64,000 bases of DNA, taken from contig CAZQVN010000013.1 of the NCBI GenBank assembly GCA_964596775.1, positions 1 through 64,000 on the forward strand, given 5' to 3'. The position numbers were made by a program, and so were the translations under genes. How positions within the stretch are numbered: the first letter of the stretch is position 1; the number at the start of each line of letters is the position of its first letter. Positions 25,994 through 35,631 of this stretch are shown piece after piece. The stretch is from CAZQVN01 sp964596775. GTDB taxonomy: Bacteria > Eisenbacteria > RBG-16-71-46 > JABDJR01 > JAWXBZ01. The notes under the pieces are model-generated. The model was not told where the DNA came from. It worked only from the letters and a program-made list of their open reading frames with translations, and did no database searches.

Positions 25994-26031
25994 AAAAACG
26001 GGGGTGCGGAGGGTTGGCCCCGCACCCCCGT
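25994..26031 (-). terminator. Rho-independent terminator of htrA
   Basis: Read on the minus strand: a 12-base stem ACGGGGGTGCGG with CCGCACCCCCGT and a ten-base loop, followed by five T. It begins 17 bases after the htrA stop. Confidence 0.88.
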
Positions 26032-26047
26032 GACTTCCCGGGAAGAT

Positions 26048-27580
26048 CTACATTTCGATCACGAGGAACAGGTAGTTCGAGTTCCGGGCGACCCGGAGAA
26101 CCACCGTATCCCCCTTGGACATGTTCTGGATCGCCTTTCGGAGATCGTCGACGGATCCGACCGTGCTCCGGTTGACCTCGAGAATCACGTCGTCCTTCTG
26201 AAGGCCGCCACGTTCCGCCCGGCTTCCCCGGGCCACGGCGGTGATCAGGATGCCGCGGGTTTCGTCGGTGCGCATTTCCCGGGCCAGGTCCGGCGTCATC
26301 GTCCGCGCCTCGATGCCCAGCTTTTCCTCATCCCCCTTGCTGACGGATGGATCCTGCGTGGTCGAAGGATCCTCTCCGCCCGCCTCGGCCAGATCGGTGG
26401 GCAGTTCGTCCAGCTTCACCACGACGTTGATGGTCTTGCCGTCCCGGAGAATGCCGAGGTTCACCTTCGTTCCCGGCTTCGTCGCGGCCACCCGGTTCCG
26501 GAGATCGGACACGTCATCGATCACCGTGTCGTCCAGCTTGAGGATGACGTCGTAGCTCTTGAGCCCGGCCTTGTCGGCGGGCGTGTCCTTCTGGACACCG
26601 GACACGACGACTCCGCGCACTTCCTTGAGGCCGATCCCCTTCGCCAGCTGCTCGTCCACGTCGCGGATGTAGATGCCGAGCCAGCCGCGGCTGACCCGTC
26701 CGTCCTCGATCAGGCTCGTCATGATGCTCCGGGCCATGTTGATCGGAATGGAAAAGCCGACGCCGTTCGATCCGCCGGTATTCGTGGCGATGGCCGTGTT
26801 GATGCCGATCAGGTCGCCGTTCAGGTTGACCAGCGCGCCGCCCGAGTTTCCGTGGTTGATGGCGGCGTCCGTCTGGATGAAGTCCTCGTAGCCACCCTGT
26901 CCGGTCACGCCCACGTTGCTGCGCCCCTTGGCGCTGACGATCCCGACGGTCAGGCTCCGGTCGAGGCCGAACGGCGCACCGACCGCCGCGACCCACTCGC
27001 CGATCCGGACCGCGTCCGAATCGCCGAACTTCAGGTAGGACAGATCCTTGGCATCAACCTTGAGAACCGCGAGATCGGACTGCGGATCCGTGCCGATCAC
27101 CTTCGCTTCGAGGGTGCTGTGCTTGTCGAGTCGGACCTGGACCTTGTCCGCATCGTTCACGACATGGTTGTTCGTCAGTATGTAGCCGTCCGGGCTGACG
27201 ATGACTCCCGAGCCGAGTCCCCGCACTTCCTGGTCCTGGGGCTCCTCGTTCAAGGGGTTGCCGAAGAAGAACCTGCGGAAGGGATCATTGCCTAACGGCA
27301 GGCTGGATGTGGTTCGGACCGTCTTCTGGCTGGTGATGACCACGATAGCGGGTATGACATGGTCGGCCACGTTCGTGAACGTGGTCGTCGTCAGGGGCGT
27401 TCCGGGATCCATCTGGCTGATCGGCAGGCTGGCCGCCTGGAACACGCCGTGCGGCGAGGCTGATGCCTGGGGACCGGGGGTGATCTCCCCCCCGAACGAG
27501 CCGAAGAGAAACAGCCCGACCACAGCTCCGATGAACGCCGACAGCGCGGCGACTCCGAGAATCTCTTTCTGCTTCAACAT
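26048..27580 (-). CDS. htrA: HtrA/DegP-type periplasmic serine protease
   Basis: 510 residues. An N-terminal hydrophobic segment (about 8-28) serves as signal or anchor. The trypsin-like domain has the triad His139 (LTNNHVV), Asp169 (SDLAVLKV) and Ser246 (GNSGG). Two PDZ domains follow (about 300-390 and 420-510, GLKSYDVILKLDD and GLQKDDVILEVN). It degrades or refolds damaged envelope proteins. The residue before GNSGG is His instead of the usual Pro, and the one after is Ala instead of Pro, small departures from the consensus. AGGAG lies five bases before the ATG. A GC-rich inverted repeat lies in the leader, and a terminator follows the gene. Confidence 0.93.
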   Translation of the reverse strand: MLKQKEILGVAALSAFIGAVVGLFLFGSFGGEITPGPQASASPHGVFQAASLPISQMDPGTPLTTTTFTNVADHVIPAIVVITSQKTVRTTSSLPLGNDPFRRFFFGNPLNEEPQDQEVRGLGSGVIVSPDGYILTNNHVVNDADKVQVRLDKHSTLEAKVIGTDPQSDLAVLKVDAKDLSYLKFGDSDAVRIGEWVAAVGAPFGLDRSLTVGIVSAKGRSNVGVTGQGGYEDFIQTDAAINHGNSGGALVNLNGDLIGINTAIATNTGGSNGVGFSIPINMARSIMTSLIEDGRVSRGWLGIYIRDVDEQLAKGIGLKEVRGVVVSGVQKDTPADKAGLKSYDVILKLDDTVIDDVSDLRNRVAATKPGTKVNLGILRDGKTINVVVKLDELPTDLAEAGGEDPSTTQDPSVSKGDEEKLGIEARTMTPDLAREMRTDETRGILITAVARGSRAERGGLQKDDVILEVNRSTVGSVDDLRKAIQNMSKGDTVVLRVARNSNYLFLVIEM

Positions 27581-27915
27581 GGGACTCCTTTTCTGGGACG
27601 CGGCCCTGGGCCGCGTCATGCGGTGGCTCCGTTTCGAGTTGTTTTCAACGTCAGAGGTTCCTGTCTCCCTGCATGGTACACTGCCGGGGATTTTCACCCC
27701 ACATGCACGTGGGGCCTCAGGCGGCCGGACCCTCGCAGCGACTTGTAAATCGTGTAAATGGAGAACTGGGAAGGCATTCGGCCGTTTGTTACTGATGATG
27801 ATACGCGACAGGGGCTGCCAAAGTTCCGAATTCGGGGCGTTGATCCGGAAGTCGGACCAGCGGACCGCCCGTAACGGCACACATTGACCACCCATATCGG
27901 CAAAAAAGGGCGAAA
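27581..27915. other. Divergent control region between htrA and murA
   Basis: From left to right: GACGCGGC-CCTGG-GCCGCGTC (27597-27617), an 8-bp inverted repeat in the htrA leader; CCCCAC-ATGCAC-GTGGGG (27697-27714), a 6-bp inverted repeat; and an AT-rich stretch with GTAAAT twice, nine bases apart (near 27744-27759). The murA ATG is preceded by AAGGG. No clear -35/-10 pair was found for either gene. Confidence 0.5.
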
Positions 27916-29178
27916 ATGGACAAGATAGTCATCAGAGGAGGGCGGGCGCTCCGGGGGACGATCACCGCTTCCGGCTCCAAGAACGCGGCTCTTCCGGTCC
28001 TGACGGCGGCCATTCTGGCCCCCGGAGTGCACCGGTTCGAGCGGGTTCCGCGCCTGAGGGACGTCACCACGATGGGGCGGCTTCTGGAAACTCTCGGGGC
28101 CGTCTGGACCCAGGACGGCAACACCGGAGTCCTGGATACTTCGAACCTCAGATCGGCGGAAGCCCCTTACGACCTAGTCAAGACGATGAGGGCATCGATC
28201 TATGTACTGGGGCCTCTCCTTGCCCGGTTTGGCGAGGCGCGCGTTTCGCTCCCAGGCGGCTGCGCGTGGGGCCCGCGGCCGGTGGATCTTCACATCAAGG
28301 GAATGCAGGCGCTCGGCGCGGAAATCGACATCGAGCACGGGTACATCGTGGCCCGGGCCGACAAGCTCCGTGGTGCGGACATCCTTCTCGACATCGCCAG
28401 CGTGGGCGCCACCGGCAACATCATGATGGCCGCCGTCGGCGCCGCGGGCACGACCCGGATCCGGAATGCCGCCCAGGAGCCGGAAATCCCCGCGCTCGCC
28501 GACTACCTGAACGGACTGGGTGCGAGGATTGCCGGCGGCGGGACAAAGGAAATCACGATCGAAGGGGGAGGCACGCTGAAGCCCGCGCCCTACGCGATCA
28601 TTCCCGACCGCATCGAGGTGGGCACCTACCTGATCGCGGCGGCCATGACCGGCGGCGACGTGACGATCGGCGGGGCCCAGTCCGGCGATCTCACCGCCGC
28701 GATCCGCAAGCTGGAGGCGGTCGGAGCCCGGGTCGAGGAATCGCCCGCCGGCCTGCGGGTCCTGGGGCCGAAGAAACTCAAGCCGGTGGAGATCATGACC
28801 GACTACTACCCCGGCTATCCCACCGACCTCCAGGCCCAGATGATGGCCCTCCTGTCCATAGCGGAAGGGACGAGCCTGATCACGGACCAGGTGTACGCAG
28901 ACCGCTTCACGCACGTTGCCGAACTGCATCGTCTCGGCGCGGATATCCAGCTGAACGGCAACACCGCCGTGATCCGCGGCGTTCCGTCGCTGTCCGGCGC
29001 GCGGGTCATGGCCACCGACCTGCGAGCCTCGGCCGCGCTGATTCTCGCCGGGCTGGTGGCGGATGGGGAAACGCACGTCTCCCGCGTCTATCACATCGAC
29101 CGTGGCTACGAGCGGATCGAGGAGCGGCTGAACGCGCTCGGAGCCGACGTGCGCCGCGAAACGGAGACGTCTCCGTGA
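27916..29178 (+). CDS. murA: UDP-N-acetylglucosamine 1-carboxyvinyltransferase
   Basis: First committed step of peptidoglycan synthesis: transfers enolpyruvate from PEP to UDP-GlcNAc. 420 residues. It opens MDKIVIRGGRALRGTITASGSKNAALP, typical of MurA. The loop LPGGCAWGPRPVDLHI keeps the active-site Cys, so sensitivity to fosfomycin-type inactivation is expected. RASAALILAGL near the end is also typical. It overlaps selB by four bases (GTGA). In several lineages murA follows prmC; here a glycosyltransferase and htrA on the other strand lie between them. Confidence 0.96.
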   Translation: MDKIVIRGGRALRGTITASGSKNAALPVLTAAILAPGVHRFERVPRLRDVTTMGRLLETLGAVWTQDGNTGVLDTSNLRSAEAPYDLVKTMRASIYVLGPLLARFGEARVSLPGGCAWGPRPVDLHIKGMQALGAEIDIEHGYIVARADKLRGADILLDIASVGATGNIMMAAVGAAGTTRIRNAAQEPEIPALADYLNGLGARIAGGGTKEITIEGGGTLKPAPYAIIPDRIEVGTYLIAAAMTGGDVTIGGAQSGDLTAAIRKLEAVGARVEESPAGLRVLGPKKLKPVEIMTDYYPGYPTDLQAQMMALLSIAEGTSLITDQVYADRFTHVAELHRLGADIQLNGNTAVIRGVPSLSGARVMATDLRASAALILAGLVADGETHVSRVYHIDRGYERIEERLNALGADVRRETETSP

Positions 29179-31103
29179 CCAGGGCTTCCACCGGCCGGTT
29201 CGCGGTTGTCGGGACCGCCGGGCACATCGATCATGGAAAGACGTCGCTGGTTCGACTCCTGACGGGGGTGGACACGGACCGCCTGAAGGAGGAAAAGGAG
29301 CGCGGCATCTCCATCGATCTCGGATTCGCCCACCTGACGCTTCCGGACGGCTCCGATCTGGGAATCGTCGACGTGCCGGGCCACGAACGGTTCATCCGCA
29401 ACATGCTTGCCGGCGTGGCCGGCATCGATGCGGTCCTGCTCGTGGTGGCTGCGGACGAGGGCGTGATGCCCCAGACCCGCGAGCATTTCGATATCCTGAG
29501 CCTTCTCGGCGTGAAGCGCGGGGTGGTCGCGCTGACGAAGACCGACATGGTCGAACCGGAGTGGCTCGACATCGTCCGGGAAGACGTGACGGAGTACCTG
29601 GCGGGCACCCTGTTCGAATCAGCGGAAATCGTACCGGTCTCGTCGAAGACGGGAGCGGGGCGCGAGGAACTCCTTGCGGCGCTCTCCCGCTCGCTCACGG
29701 AGCTCGCGGAGCGACCGGCCCAGTCTCCACCCCGGCTGCCGATCGACCGCGCGTTCACGGTCGAGGGGTTCGGAACCGTCGTCACGGGTACGCTCTGGCG
29801 CGGAACGCTCAAGGCGGGAGATCGGGTCGTCATCGAGCCCGCACACATCGAAACGCGTGTCCGCTCGGTGCAGGTGCACAACGACGACGTGGAGGAGGCG
29901 CGGGCCGGCCGCCGGACCGCGGTGGCCCTGCACGGTGTGGACAGGGCGAGCATCGGCCGGGGAGACTGGGTGCTGGCGCCGGGAACCCTCGAAGCGTCGT
30001 ACATGGTCGACGCCCGCGTGAACCTGCTCAAGGATTGCCCCCGCCCACTCGTCCACCGCCAGCGGATCCGGTTCCATCTCGGGGCCGGCGAAACGCTGGG
30101 CCGGGTCTTTCTGCTGGAAGGGGACGAAATCCGTCCCGGGGATTCCGCGATCGTCCAGTTTCGCCTCGAGGCGCCGGTGGTGGCCGACCGCGGCGATCAC
30201 TTCGTCATGCGTTCCTACTCCCCGCAGCGCGCCATCGGCGGCGGCACGGTCCTGGTTCCGAATCCCGAAAAACACGGGAGAAACGACGCCCTTGCCGTGG
30301 CCCGGCTGGGTGTGGAGGAGGAAGGGGGCGTCGAGGACAAGGTTCTCCAGGCGCTCGAGTCGTTCCCCCTCGGGGCCACGATCGACGCCGTGGCCGGCAG
30401 GGCCGGCCTGCCGGCGGCGGAAACCGGATCGGCGCTCGCCGCCCTGGAAGGCACGTCCGACGTTTTTCGTGTCGATGACGATCGACGACTGTCCGCGTCC
30501 GCGTTCGAGGCACTGGCCGCCCAGGTCATGGAGGCCTGCCGCCGTCACCAGAAAGGGGCTCCTTTCCGGTGGGGGCTGTCACGGGGGGAGCTGAAGAGTC
30601 TTCTCCCGAAGGAGGCGGACGCCGCGCTGTTCAGGACGGTCACCGAGGTGCTGGCCTCCCAGGCCCGGTTGTTCGTCCGCGGCGACCGCTACCGCGCCGA
30701 TTCGGCCGAGCTCGTCCTGACTCCGGGCGATCAGGACCGCATCGACAGGACGCTGGCCGCGCTCCGCGCGGACACATACTCGCCGCCCACGGTCCGCGAA
30801 CTGGAGCAGAAGACCGGACTGGGCCCGATTCTCGGCGAGATTCTCCAGTTTCTCGTCCTTGAGGAGAAGCTGGTCAAGCTGGGCACGGAACTCTACTATC
30901 CGGCGGACATCCTCGAGACGATGCGGACGAGAACCGGCGAATTCTTCGAGGACCACGAGGAAATGCGGGTCAGCGATCTCAAGGATCTCTTCGGATTGAG
31001 CCGGAAGCACAGCATTCCTGTTTTCGAATACTTCGACCGGATCGGTGTGACCCGGCGCATGGGGGATGTGCGGGTGCGCGGCCGGCTCCTGGCGGAGCGC
31101 TGA
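29175..31103 (+). CDS. selB: Selenocysteine-specific elongation factor
   Basis: Brings selenocysteyl-tRNA to UGA codons that carry a SECIS hairpin. 642 residues. The GTPase domain has G1 GHIDHGKTS (16-24), GISIDLGF, DVPGHERF and TKTD; two beta-barrel domains follow. The C-terminal third is the winged-helix array that binds SECIS RNA (VRDLKDLFGLSRKHSIPVFEYFDRIGVTRR). The GIDxD/L context and the C-terminal domains separate it from EF-Tu. It starts at GTG overlapping murA. No selA, selD, selC tRNA or selenoprotein gene was seen here, so the rest of the system must lie elsewhere. Confidence 0.94.
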   Translation: MTRASTGRFAVVGTAGHIDHGKTSLVRLLTGVDTDRLKEEKERGISIDLGFAHLTLPDGSDLGIVDVPGHERFIRNMLAGVAGIDAVLLVVAADEGVMPQTREHFDILSLLGVKRGVVALTKTDMVEPEWLDIVREDVTEYLAGTLFESAEIVPVSSKTGAGREELLAALSRSLTELAERPAQSPPRLPIDRAFTVEGFGTVVTGTLWRGTLKAGDRVVIEPAHIETRVRSVQVHNDDVEEARAGRRTAVALHGVDRASIGRGDWVLAPGTLEASYMVDARVNLLKDCPRPLVHRQRIRFHLGAGETLGRVFLLEGDEIRPGDSAIVQFRLEAPVVADRGDHFVMRSYSPQRAIGGGTVLVPNPEKHGRNDALAVARLGVEEEGGVEDKVLQALESFPLGATIDAVAGRAGLPAAETGSALAALEGTSDVFRVDDDRRLSASAFEALAAQVMEACRRHQKGAPFRWGLSRGELKSLLPKEADAALFRTVTEVLASQARLFVRGDRYRADSAELVLTPGDQDRIDRTLAALRADTYSPPTVRELEQKTGLGPILGEILQFLVLEEKLVKLGTELYYPADILETMRTRTGEFFEDHEEMRVSDLKDLFGLSRKHSIPVFEYFDRIGVTRRMGDVRVRGRLLAER

Positions 31104-31170
31104 GGACGATGAGTGATTGCACGTGGCCCGTGAAGGCGTTGTCCGGCCGACCGGGTGGGGGCGGAAGGTC

Positions 31171-31761
31171 ATGAACGCGGATCCCGAGCGGAAAAAAGCC
31201 GAGGCGGAAACCGACCGGGACCTCGTGGCCCGATTCCGGGGAGGGGACCAGTCCGCGTTCGCCGCGCTGGTGTCCCGGCACCAGGCCACGGTGTACCGCA
31301 TCGTGTACCGGATGCTCCGGAACGCGGACGATGCGGAGGAGATCACCCAGATCACGTTCGTCAAGGCGTTCCGGAGTTTCCACAGGTTCAAGGAGGAGTT
31401 CGATTTTCACCCCTGGTTGTACAAGATCGCCGTGAATGCCGCCCTGACCCAGATTGATCGCCGGAAACGGCAGAGAAGCGTGGACATCGACGTGGTTCCC
31501 GAGGGGCAGCTGCCCCGGCCGCCCCACGAGGAGTCCCCTCTCGAGGTCACGGGGCGCAGGGAACTGCTGGACCAGGTTGAAGAGGCTCTGGACCGCATTC
31601 CGCCGGAGCAGAAGGCCGTTTTTCTGCTCCGGGTCAGCGAGGGACTTTCCTACGAGGAGATCGCCGGAGCGCTCGAGATACCGAAGGGCACCGTCATGTC
31701 GCGACTTTCACGTGCCCGGGAATCACTTCGTTCTCTGCTGGTAAAGGGTTTTCGGTCATGA
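31171..31761 (+). CDS. ECF sigma factor
   Basis: 196 residues. Sigma region 2 (DDAEEITQITFVKAFRSF, then FHPWLYKIAVNAALTQIDRRKR) and region 4 (YEEIAGALEIPKGTVMSRLSRARE) are intact. The GTVMSRL helix resembles the RpoE/ECF group. The ATG at 31171 (with GGAAGG directly before) is preferred over an upstream TTG. It starts 67 bases after selB and overlaps its zinc-finger anti-sigma gene by four bases, so sigma and anti-sigma are translated together. I did not find a copy of the TGTAAC/CGTC promoter here. Confidence 0.9.
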   Translation: MNADPERKKAEAETDRDLVARFRGGDQSAFAALVSRHQATVYRIVYRMLRNADDAEEITQITFVKAFRSFHRFKEEFDFHPWLYKIAVNAALTQIDRRKRQRSVDIDVVPEGQLPRPPHEESPLEVTGRRELLDQVEEALDRIPPEQKAVFLLRVSEGLSYEEIAGALEIPKGTVMSRLSRARESLRSLLVKGFRS

Positions 31762-33386
31762 TGCAGCCCCCCCGAGAGGATGATGGCGTGACGGACGAAC
31801 GGGACACCACAGGCCGGCACCCCGCTGCCGAGGAACTCTCCGCGTATCACGACGGGGAAATCGATGCGCAGGAAAGCGTTCGGATCGACGCTCACCTGAA
31901 AACCTGTCCGGCCTGCACTGCCCTCCTTGTCGCTCTTGCCGATGTGGACCAGTTGGGCCGCGACCTGAACGAGGACCTCCCCGGTCCCGACTTCTGGCCC
32001 GGTCTCGAGGAACGGATTCTCCGGCGCGTGGCCGAGGAGGGGGGCGCCCCTGAGGGGGTGATTCCTGCGCCCACACTGAATGCGGCCGCGGCGGTCACCC
32101 GCGCTGCAGCCCCCCGGGAAGATCGTACCGGCTGGATCGAACGGGCGTTCGGCTGGAAACGGCTGGGCTGGACTGTGGCCACCGCCGCGGCCCTGGGTGT
32201 CGTCATCCTCACATCCCGCGAGATTCTTCATCAGTCGCCGGTGGAGCCCGAGGTGGCGTTTCGTTCCCGCGAAGCCGTCACCGGCCAACGCGATCAGGCC
32301 GGGAGTGCTTCGGAAGCCGGCAAGACAGGGGAACCCGCCGGGCCGGAGGCTGCCGGAGCGGAAGGCGTCCCCCCGCCGGCCATGAAGAATTCGACCGCCG
32401 ACCACATGTCCTCCGCACCGGTCGCCGACGAGCGCTCCGCGGCTCCGGCCACTGAAAATAAGGCCGACGCGGGCGGTCCCGGATCTTTCCCGTCGGAGAT
32501 CCGCCTGGACAAGGGCGCGACTCCGTCCGCATCGGTCGAGCGCAACCGGACCGACGGCGCCCATTCCGAACGCACGTTGCTCGGAGAGGACAGTCCGCCG
32601 GGCGCGAAAAGCGAAGACCGGGCGGCCCGGGAGGCGGGATCCGCCCCACCCGCTCAAACCGGAGTCTCTCGAACCGAGGCATCTCCGTCTCCTCCCGTGT
32701 CGGCGCCCAAACCCTCCCTCCTGGCCGACGGGGACAAACGGACCGCCGGCGCGACCCCGTCCGGATCGATGGGGCTGACCGCGTCACCGGAGGAGGACGC
32801 CGCCGGCGCTGGGACCGCGGCTCCCGACGCCGTCACCGGCAGGCAGGATTCCGGGGGTCTTGACCCCGCGGTCTACGTGGCCGAAGTGAACCGTCGCCTG
32901 GATCGAAGGAAATCCGGAGCCGACGCCGGCGTGGTTCCCCCGGGCGATGACGCGGCGAGCCGTCTTGCCGAGGCTTCTTCCCGGTTCGCGAAGGAAAAGA
33001 GCCCGTTTCGCGACTTCCGGATCGTCTACGCGGCGGCGTTTCGGGCCATGGAGGCGCAGGAGTACGAGCTGGCCGCCCGGGGATTCGAGCTCGTGTCGAG
33101 CCATGTGCCCGGAAGCGACCTCGCGCGCGACGCCGACGTCCAGGGGCGCCTGGCCCGGTTCCGGATCCTGCTCGGAGCAGGGTCCGAGCCCCGGGACGTT
33201 CTACGCCGGGCTTCCGCGCAGGCGGAGGCCTCCTGGCAGGCGGCGGAAGGAAACCCGGGACCCGAAACCTGTCGCGCGGCGCTGGCGGACGAAAAGGTCC
33301 GGCTCCTGCTTCTCGGTGAGTTCGATCCCGCCGCGGACCGTGGCCCGTACGAGGAACGTGTGCGGACGCTGTCCCGGTGCTCCTGA
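31758..33386 (+). CDS. Zinc-finger (zf-HC2) membrane anti-sigma factor with long disordered region
   Basis: 542 residues. The anti-sigma zinc finger is clear: AEELSAYHDGEIDAQES, then His46-x3-Cys50-x2-Cys53. A transmembrane helix spans about 134-152 (LGWTVATAAALGVVILTS). Outside the membrane come some 220 residues of Ala/Gly/Pro/Ser/Glu-rich low complexity. The last 150 residues form a helical TPR-like domain (DFRIVYAAAFRAMEAQEYELAARGFELVSSH). The cytoplasmic end should hold the sigma factor, and the helical end would be the sensor or partner site. Most zf-HC2 anti-sigmas are 80-250 residues, so this one is long. Confidence 0.85.
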   Translation: MMQPPREDDGVTDERDTTGRHPAAEELSAYHDGEIDAQESVRIDAHLKTCPACTALLVALADVDQLGRDLNEDLPGPDFWPGLEERILRRVAEEGGAPEGVIPAPTLNAAAAVTRAAAPREDRTGWIERAFGWKRLGWTVATAAALGVVILTSREILHQSPVEPEVAFRSREAVTGQRDQAGSASEAGKTGEPAGPEAAGAEGVPPPAMKNSTADHMSSAPVADERSAAPATENKADAGGPGSFPSEIRLDKGATPSASVERNRTDGAHSERTLLGEDSPPGAKSEDRAAREAGSAPPAQTGVSRTEASPSPPVSAPKPSLLADGDKRTAGATPSGSMGLTASPEEDAAGAGTAAPDAVTGRQDSGGLDPAVYVAEVNRRLDRRKSGADAGVVPPGDDAASRLAEASSRFAKEKSPFRDFRIVYAAAFRAMEAQEYELAARGFELVSSHVPGSDLARDADVQGRLARFRILLGAGSEPRDVLRRASAQAEASWQAAEGNPGPETCRAALADEKVRLLLLGEFDPAADRGPYEERVRTLSRCS

Positions 33387-33429
33387 ACGGGTTCCTGCTT
33401 TGATTCTGGTCCCGCTTCCGATCCTTGGC

Positions 33430-33435
33430 TAGAAT
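33430..33435 (+). promoter_or_regulatory. -10 box of a probable leaderless promoter
   Basis: TAGAAT lies six bases before a GTG (33442) that is in frame with the large exported protein, so the message may start at that GTG. An ATG follows at once (33445). TTGATT is 24 bases upstream, too far for a usual -35. Confidence 0.4.
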
Positions 33436-33441
33436 CGCGCG

Positions 33442-35631
33442 GTGATGCGAATCCCGCACCCCCCAGACACATTCTCCCGATTCCGGCTGCCGTGCGCGAC
33501 CGCGCTGTTCGTGTTCCTCGTTTCCTGCTTGGCGGGGGGCGGGGGCCTGAACGTGGCGTCGGCGGCTGAGACCGCACGGACGGATTCGTCGTCCGCCGCA
33601 CCGGGCTTCACCCCGCTCAGGGTGGCGGAGTATCCGCTCTCTCCGGGCATGGTCTGGCGCTACCGGACGGAGGAAACGCTGCCGAACGGGGAGGGGATCG
33701 AGTCGCGGACCGGCCTGCTCGAGGTCAAGGCCCTGGCCCGGCACCGGCACGGATCGCTGAACGTGACCGTACTCGCGCGGCAGCGCAGCGGTCCGGAACC
33801 GTCCGAGGACATCGCGTTCGTCGTCGAGTCCGACTCCGCGGCATGGTTCATTTCCGACCCGAGGCGCATGCGGGCGATCTTCGCCGGGGATCGGGACGCA
33901 CTGGATCCGGAACGGGCGGATCTTCGCCTTCCCCTCGTGCCGGGAAGGAAGTGGGGGGTGCTGGAGAGTCGCGAACGGCCGGACAGCCGGTACGTGTGGA
34001 CCGTCGGAGCCCCGGAGGCCATCGTGGTTCCCGCGGGCTCCTTCGAGTGTCTGCCGGTTCGATTCAGCACGCTGCCCGACGAATCGACGACCTGGTACCG
34101 GGCCGGCACGGGTCTCGTTCAATACGTCTATCGCCACCCGGGCAATCGGGTGATGGAGTCGTGGCGCCTGATCGAGTTCCGGCGCGGCCCGGTGGATAGC
34201 GCGGCGGTGGGCCGGGCGATCGATGGCGCCTTTGATCGCCTGCTGGCGCAGCCGGGATTCTGGTCGAGGAGATCGTCCGCTGTCTGGGATCCGACTCTGC
34301 GCGCGCTCCTCGGTCCTCTCAGCGGCGGGGACGGCGCCGACCTCGACGAGGGAATCCGGAGATTCAACATCCGCGGGAACGGATCCGGTCTTTCCGTGGA
34401 GCAGGTGTCCAATGTTCCGTCCTGGGCGTACCTGGTCCGCTGGCGGAGCGACCTCGGCGTGCACCATGTTTACGCCCGGGAGTGGGAGCCGATCAGCGGC
34501 GGCACGCTCGGGCCGGATCCGGCACCGCCGCTCTTTCTCGACTCCGTCTCGAAAACGGCCCCCGGGAAGGTCCTCCAGTCCGTTCGCGCCGGTTTTCTCA
34601 GGGCGCGGGATGCCGCCGATCGAGGCGATCGAGTGAGGGCCGGACTCGCGGCGGATTCGGCCATGGCCATGGCCGCGGATGCCCTGGCCGCGATCCTCGA
34701 CCGGGCGCCGGCCGACGCGGGGGTCACCGGGGTCAAGGAACTCGTCAGCGAGGCGATCGGCGATGCCTTTCTCGTGACGCATTACGGCAGTCGTATCCGG
34801 ATCGACGACGGCTACGTGCGCTATCGTCTTGAGCGGGAATCGGGGCTGAACGGAGTGTCCGCCGACATCGTGAGTGACGGCAGAACCCGCTACGGTCCGG
34901 CGCCGAGAGTCCGCCTCGCCGGTGGCCCGGAAACCTGGGTTCCGGGAGGTGGGGCGCCGACCATGGATCCCCGGCGTGTCCTGGATCTCGACTGGTCGCG
35001 CGAAACACCCGAACCGGACCTGCTCCTCTGGTCCGCCGGCCTCCCGCCTGCGGTGCAACCTTCCATTCTTCTCTATCGCCTGGAAAGGGGGGGCGAGGCG
35101 CGGCCGCTCTGGAAGAAGGAACTGCTGGACGGCAGGGCGCGCATCGACGGAGACGGCGGGCGCCTGGAGTTGAACTATGCGCTCCGCGACTCCCTGAACG
35201 GACTTTTCCGTACCCGGTGGCGTGAAACCTACGACCCGCCCACGGTCGGCGATCCCGGTCCGGCTCCGGTCCGCCGCGAGATCCTGAATCCGTGGGTGGC
35301 GACGACCGCCCGGGTCGTCCATGCATTGAGGGCGGGTCGCCGGGATCTGGCCGCCCCCGTGGTGCGCGGAGCCGAACTCCTCGGGAGGCTGGAAGGTTCA
35401 TGGCTCGCGGACGCGGGAGTCGTGATCCAGTCGGCGGCCGCGGATCCGGAATCGATCGACGAGCTTCACGGCGACCGCGTAGCCTCCGTTTTCCTGAAGC
35501 GCGGTCCGAAACGGCTGCCGGAGAATCCGGGACCCGAGGGACTGGTGATGAGGCTGTCCCCCGATGCGAACGGCATCTGGGTCGTCATCGACCTCGTCGC
35601 TCGATATCCCCAGGATTTCATCAACCGGTGA
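33442..35631 (+). CDS. Large exported protein of unknown function
   Basis: 729 residues. Signal peptide (about 1-43, with the hydrophobic CATALFVFLVSCLAGG and ending ASAA). Residues 55-250 look like a beta-rich domain opening YPLSPGMVWRYRT, the kind of start seen in many lipoprotein-like periplasmic domains. A helical segment follows near 375-440 (repeated Ala and Asp), then a second beta-rich half (VHHVYAREWEPIS, RVLDLDWSRETPEPDLLLW). No family is recognised. The GTG and the following ATG are both possible starts. It overlaps the membrane protein gene downstream by four bases (GTGA) and follows the sigma/anti-sigma pair by 55 bases. Confidence 0.7.
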   Translation: MMRIPHPPDTFSRFRLPCATALFVFLVSCLAGGGGLNVASAAETARTDSSSAAPGFTPLRVAEYPLSPGMVWRYRTEETLPNGEGIESRTGLLEVKALARHRHGSLNVTVLARQRSGPEPSEDIAFVVESDSAAWFISDPRRMRAIFAGDRDALDPERADLRLPLVPGRKWGVLESRERPDSRYVWTVGAPEAIVVPAGSFECLPVRFSTLPDESTTWYRAGTGLVQYVYRHPGNRVMESWRLIEFRRGPVDSAAVGRAIDGAFDRLLAQPGFWSRRSSAVWDPTLRALLGPLSGGDGADLDEGIRRFNIRGNGSGLSVEQVSNVPSWAYLVRWRSDLGVHHVYAREWEPISGGTLGPDPAPPLFLDSVSKTAPGKVLQSVRAGFLRARDAADRGDRVRAGLAADSAMAMAADALAAILDRAPADAGVTGVKELVSEAIGDAFLVTHYGSRIRIDDGYVRYRLERESGLNGVSADIVSDGRTRYGPAPRVRLAGGPETWVPGGGAPTMDPRRVLDLDWSRETPEPDLLLWSAGLPPAVQPSILLYRLERGGEARPLWKKELLDGRARIDGDGGRLELNYALRDSLNGLFRTRWRETYDPPTVGDPGPAPVRREILNPWVATTARVVHALRAGRRDLAAPVVRGAELLGRLEGSWLADAGVVIQSAAADPESIDELHGDRVASVFLKRGPKRLPENPGPEGLVMRLSPDANGIWVVIDLVARYPQDFINR

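Noticed and set aside
32833..35322. 829-codon minus-strand frame opposite the large exported protein
   Set aside because: Basic, Pro/Arg/Gly-rich and motif-free; the plus-strand gene has a signal peptide, a promoter and a coupled downstream gene.
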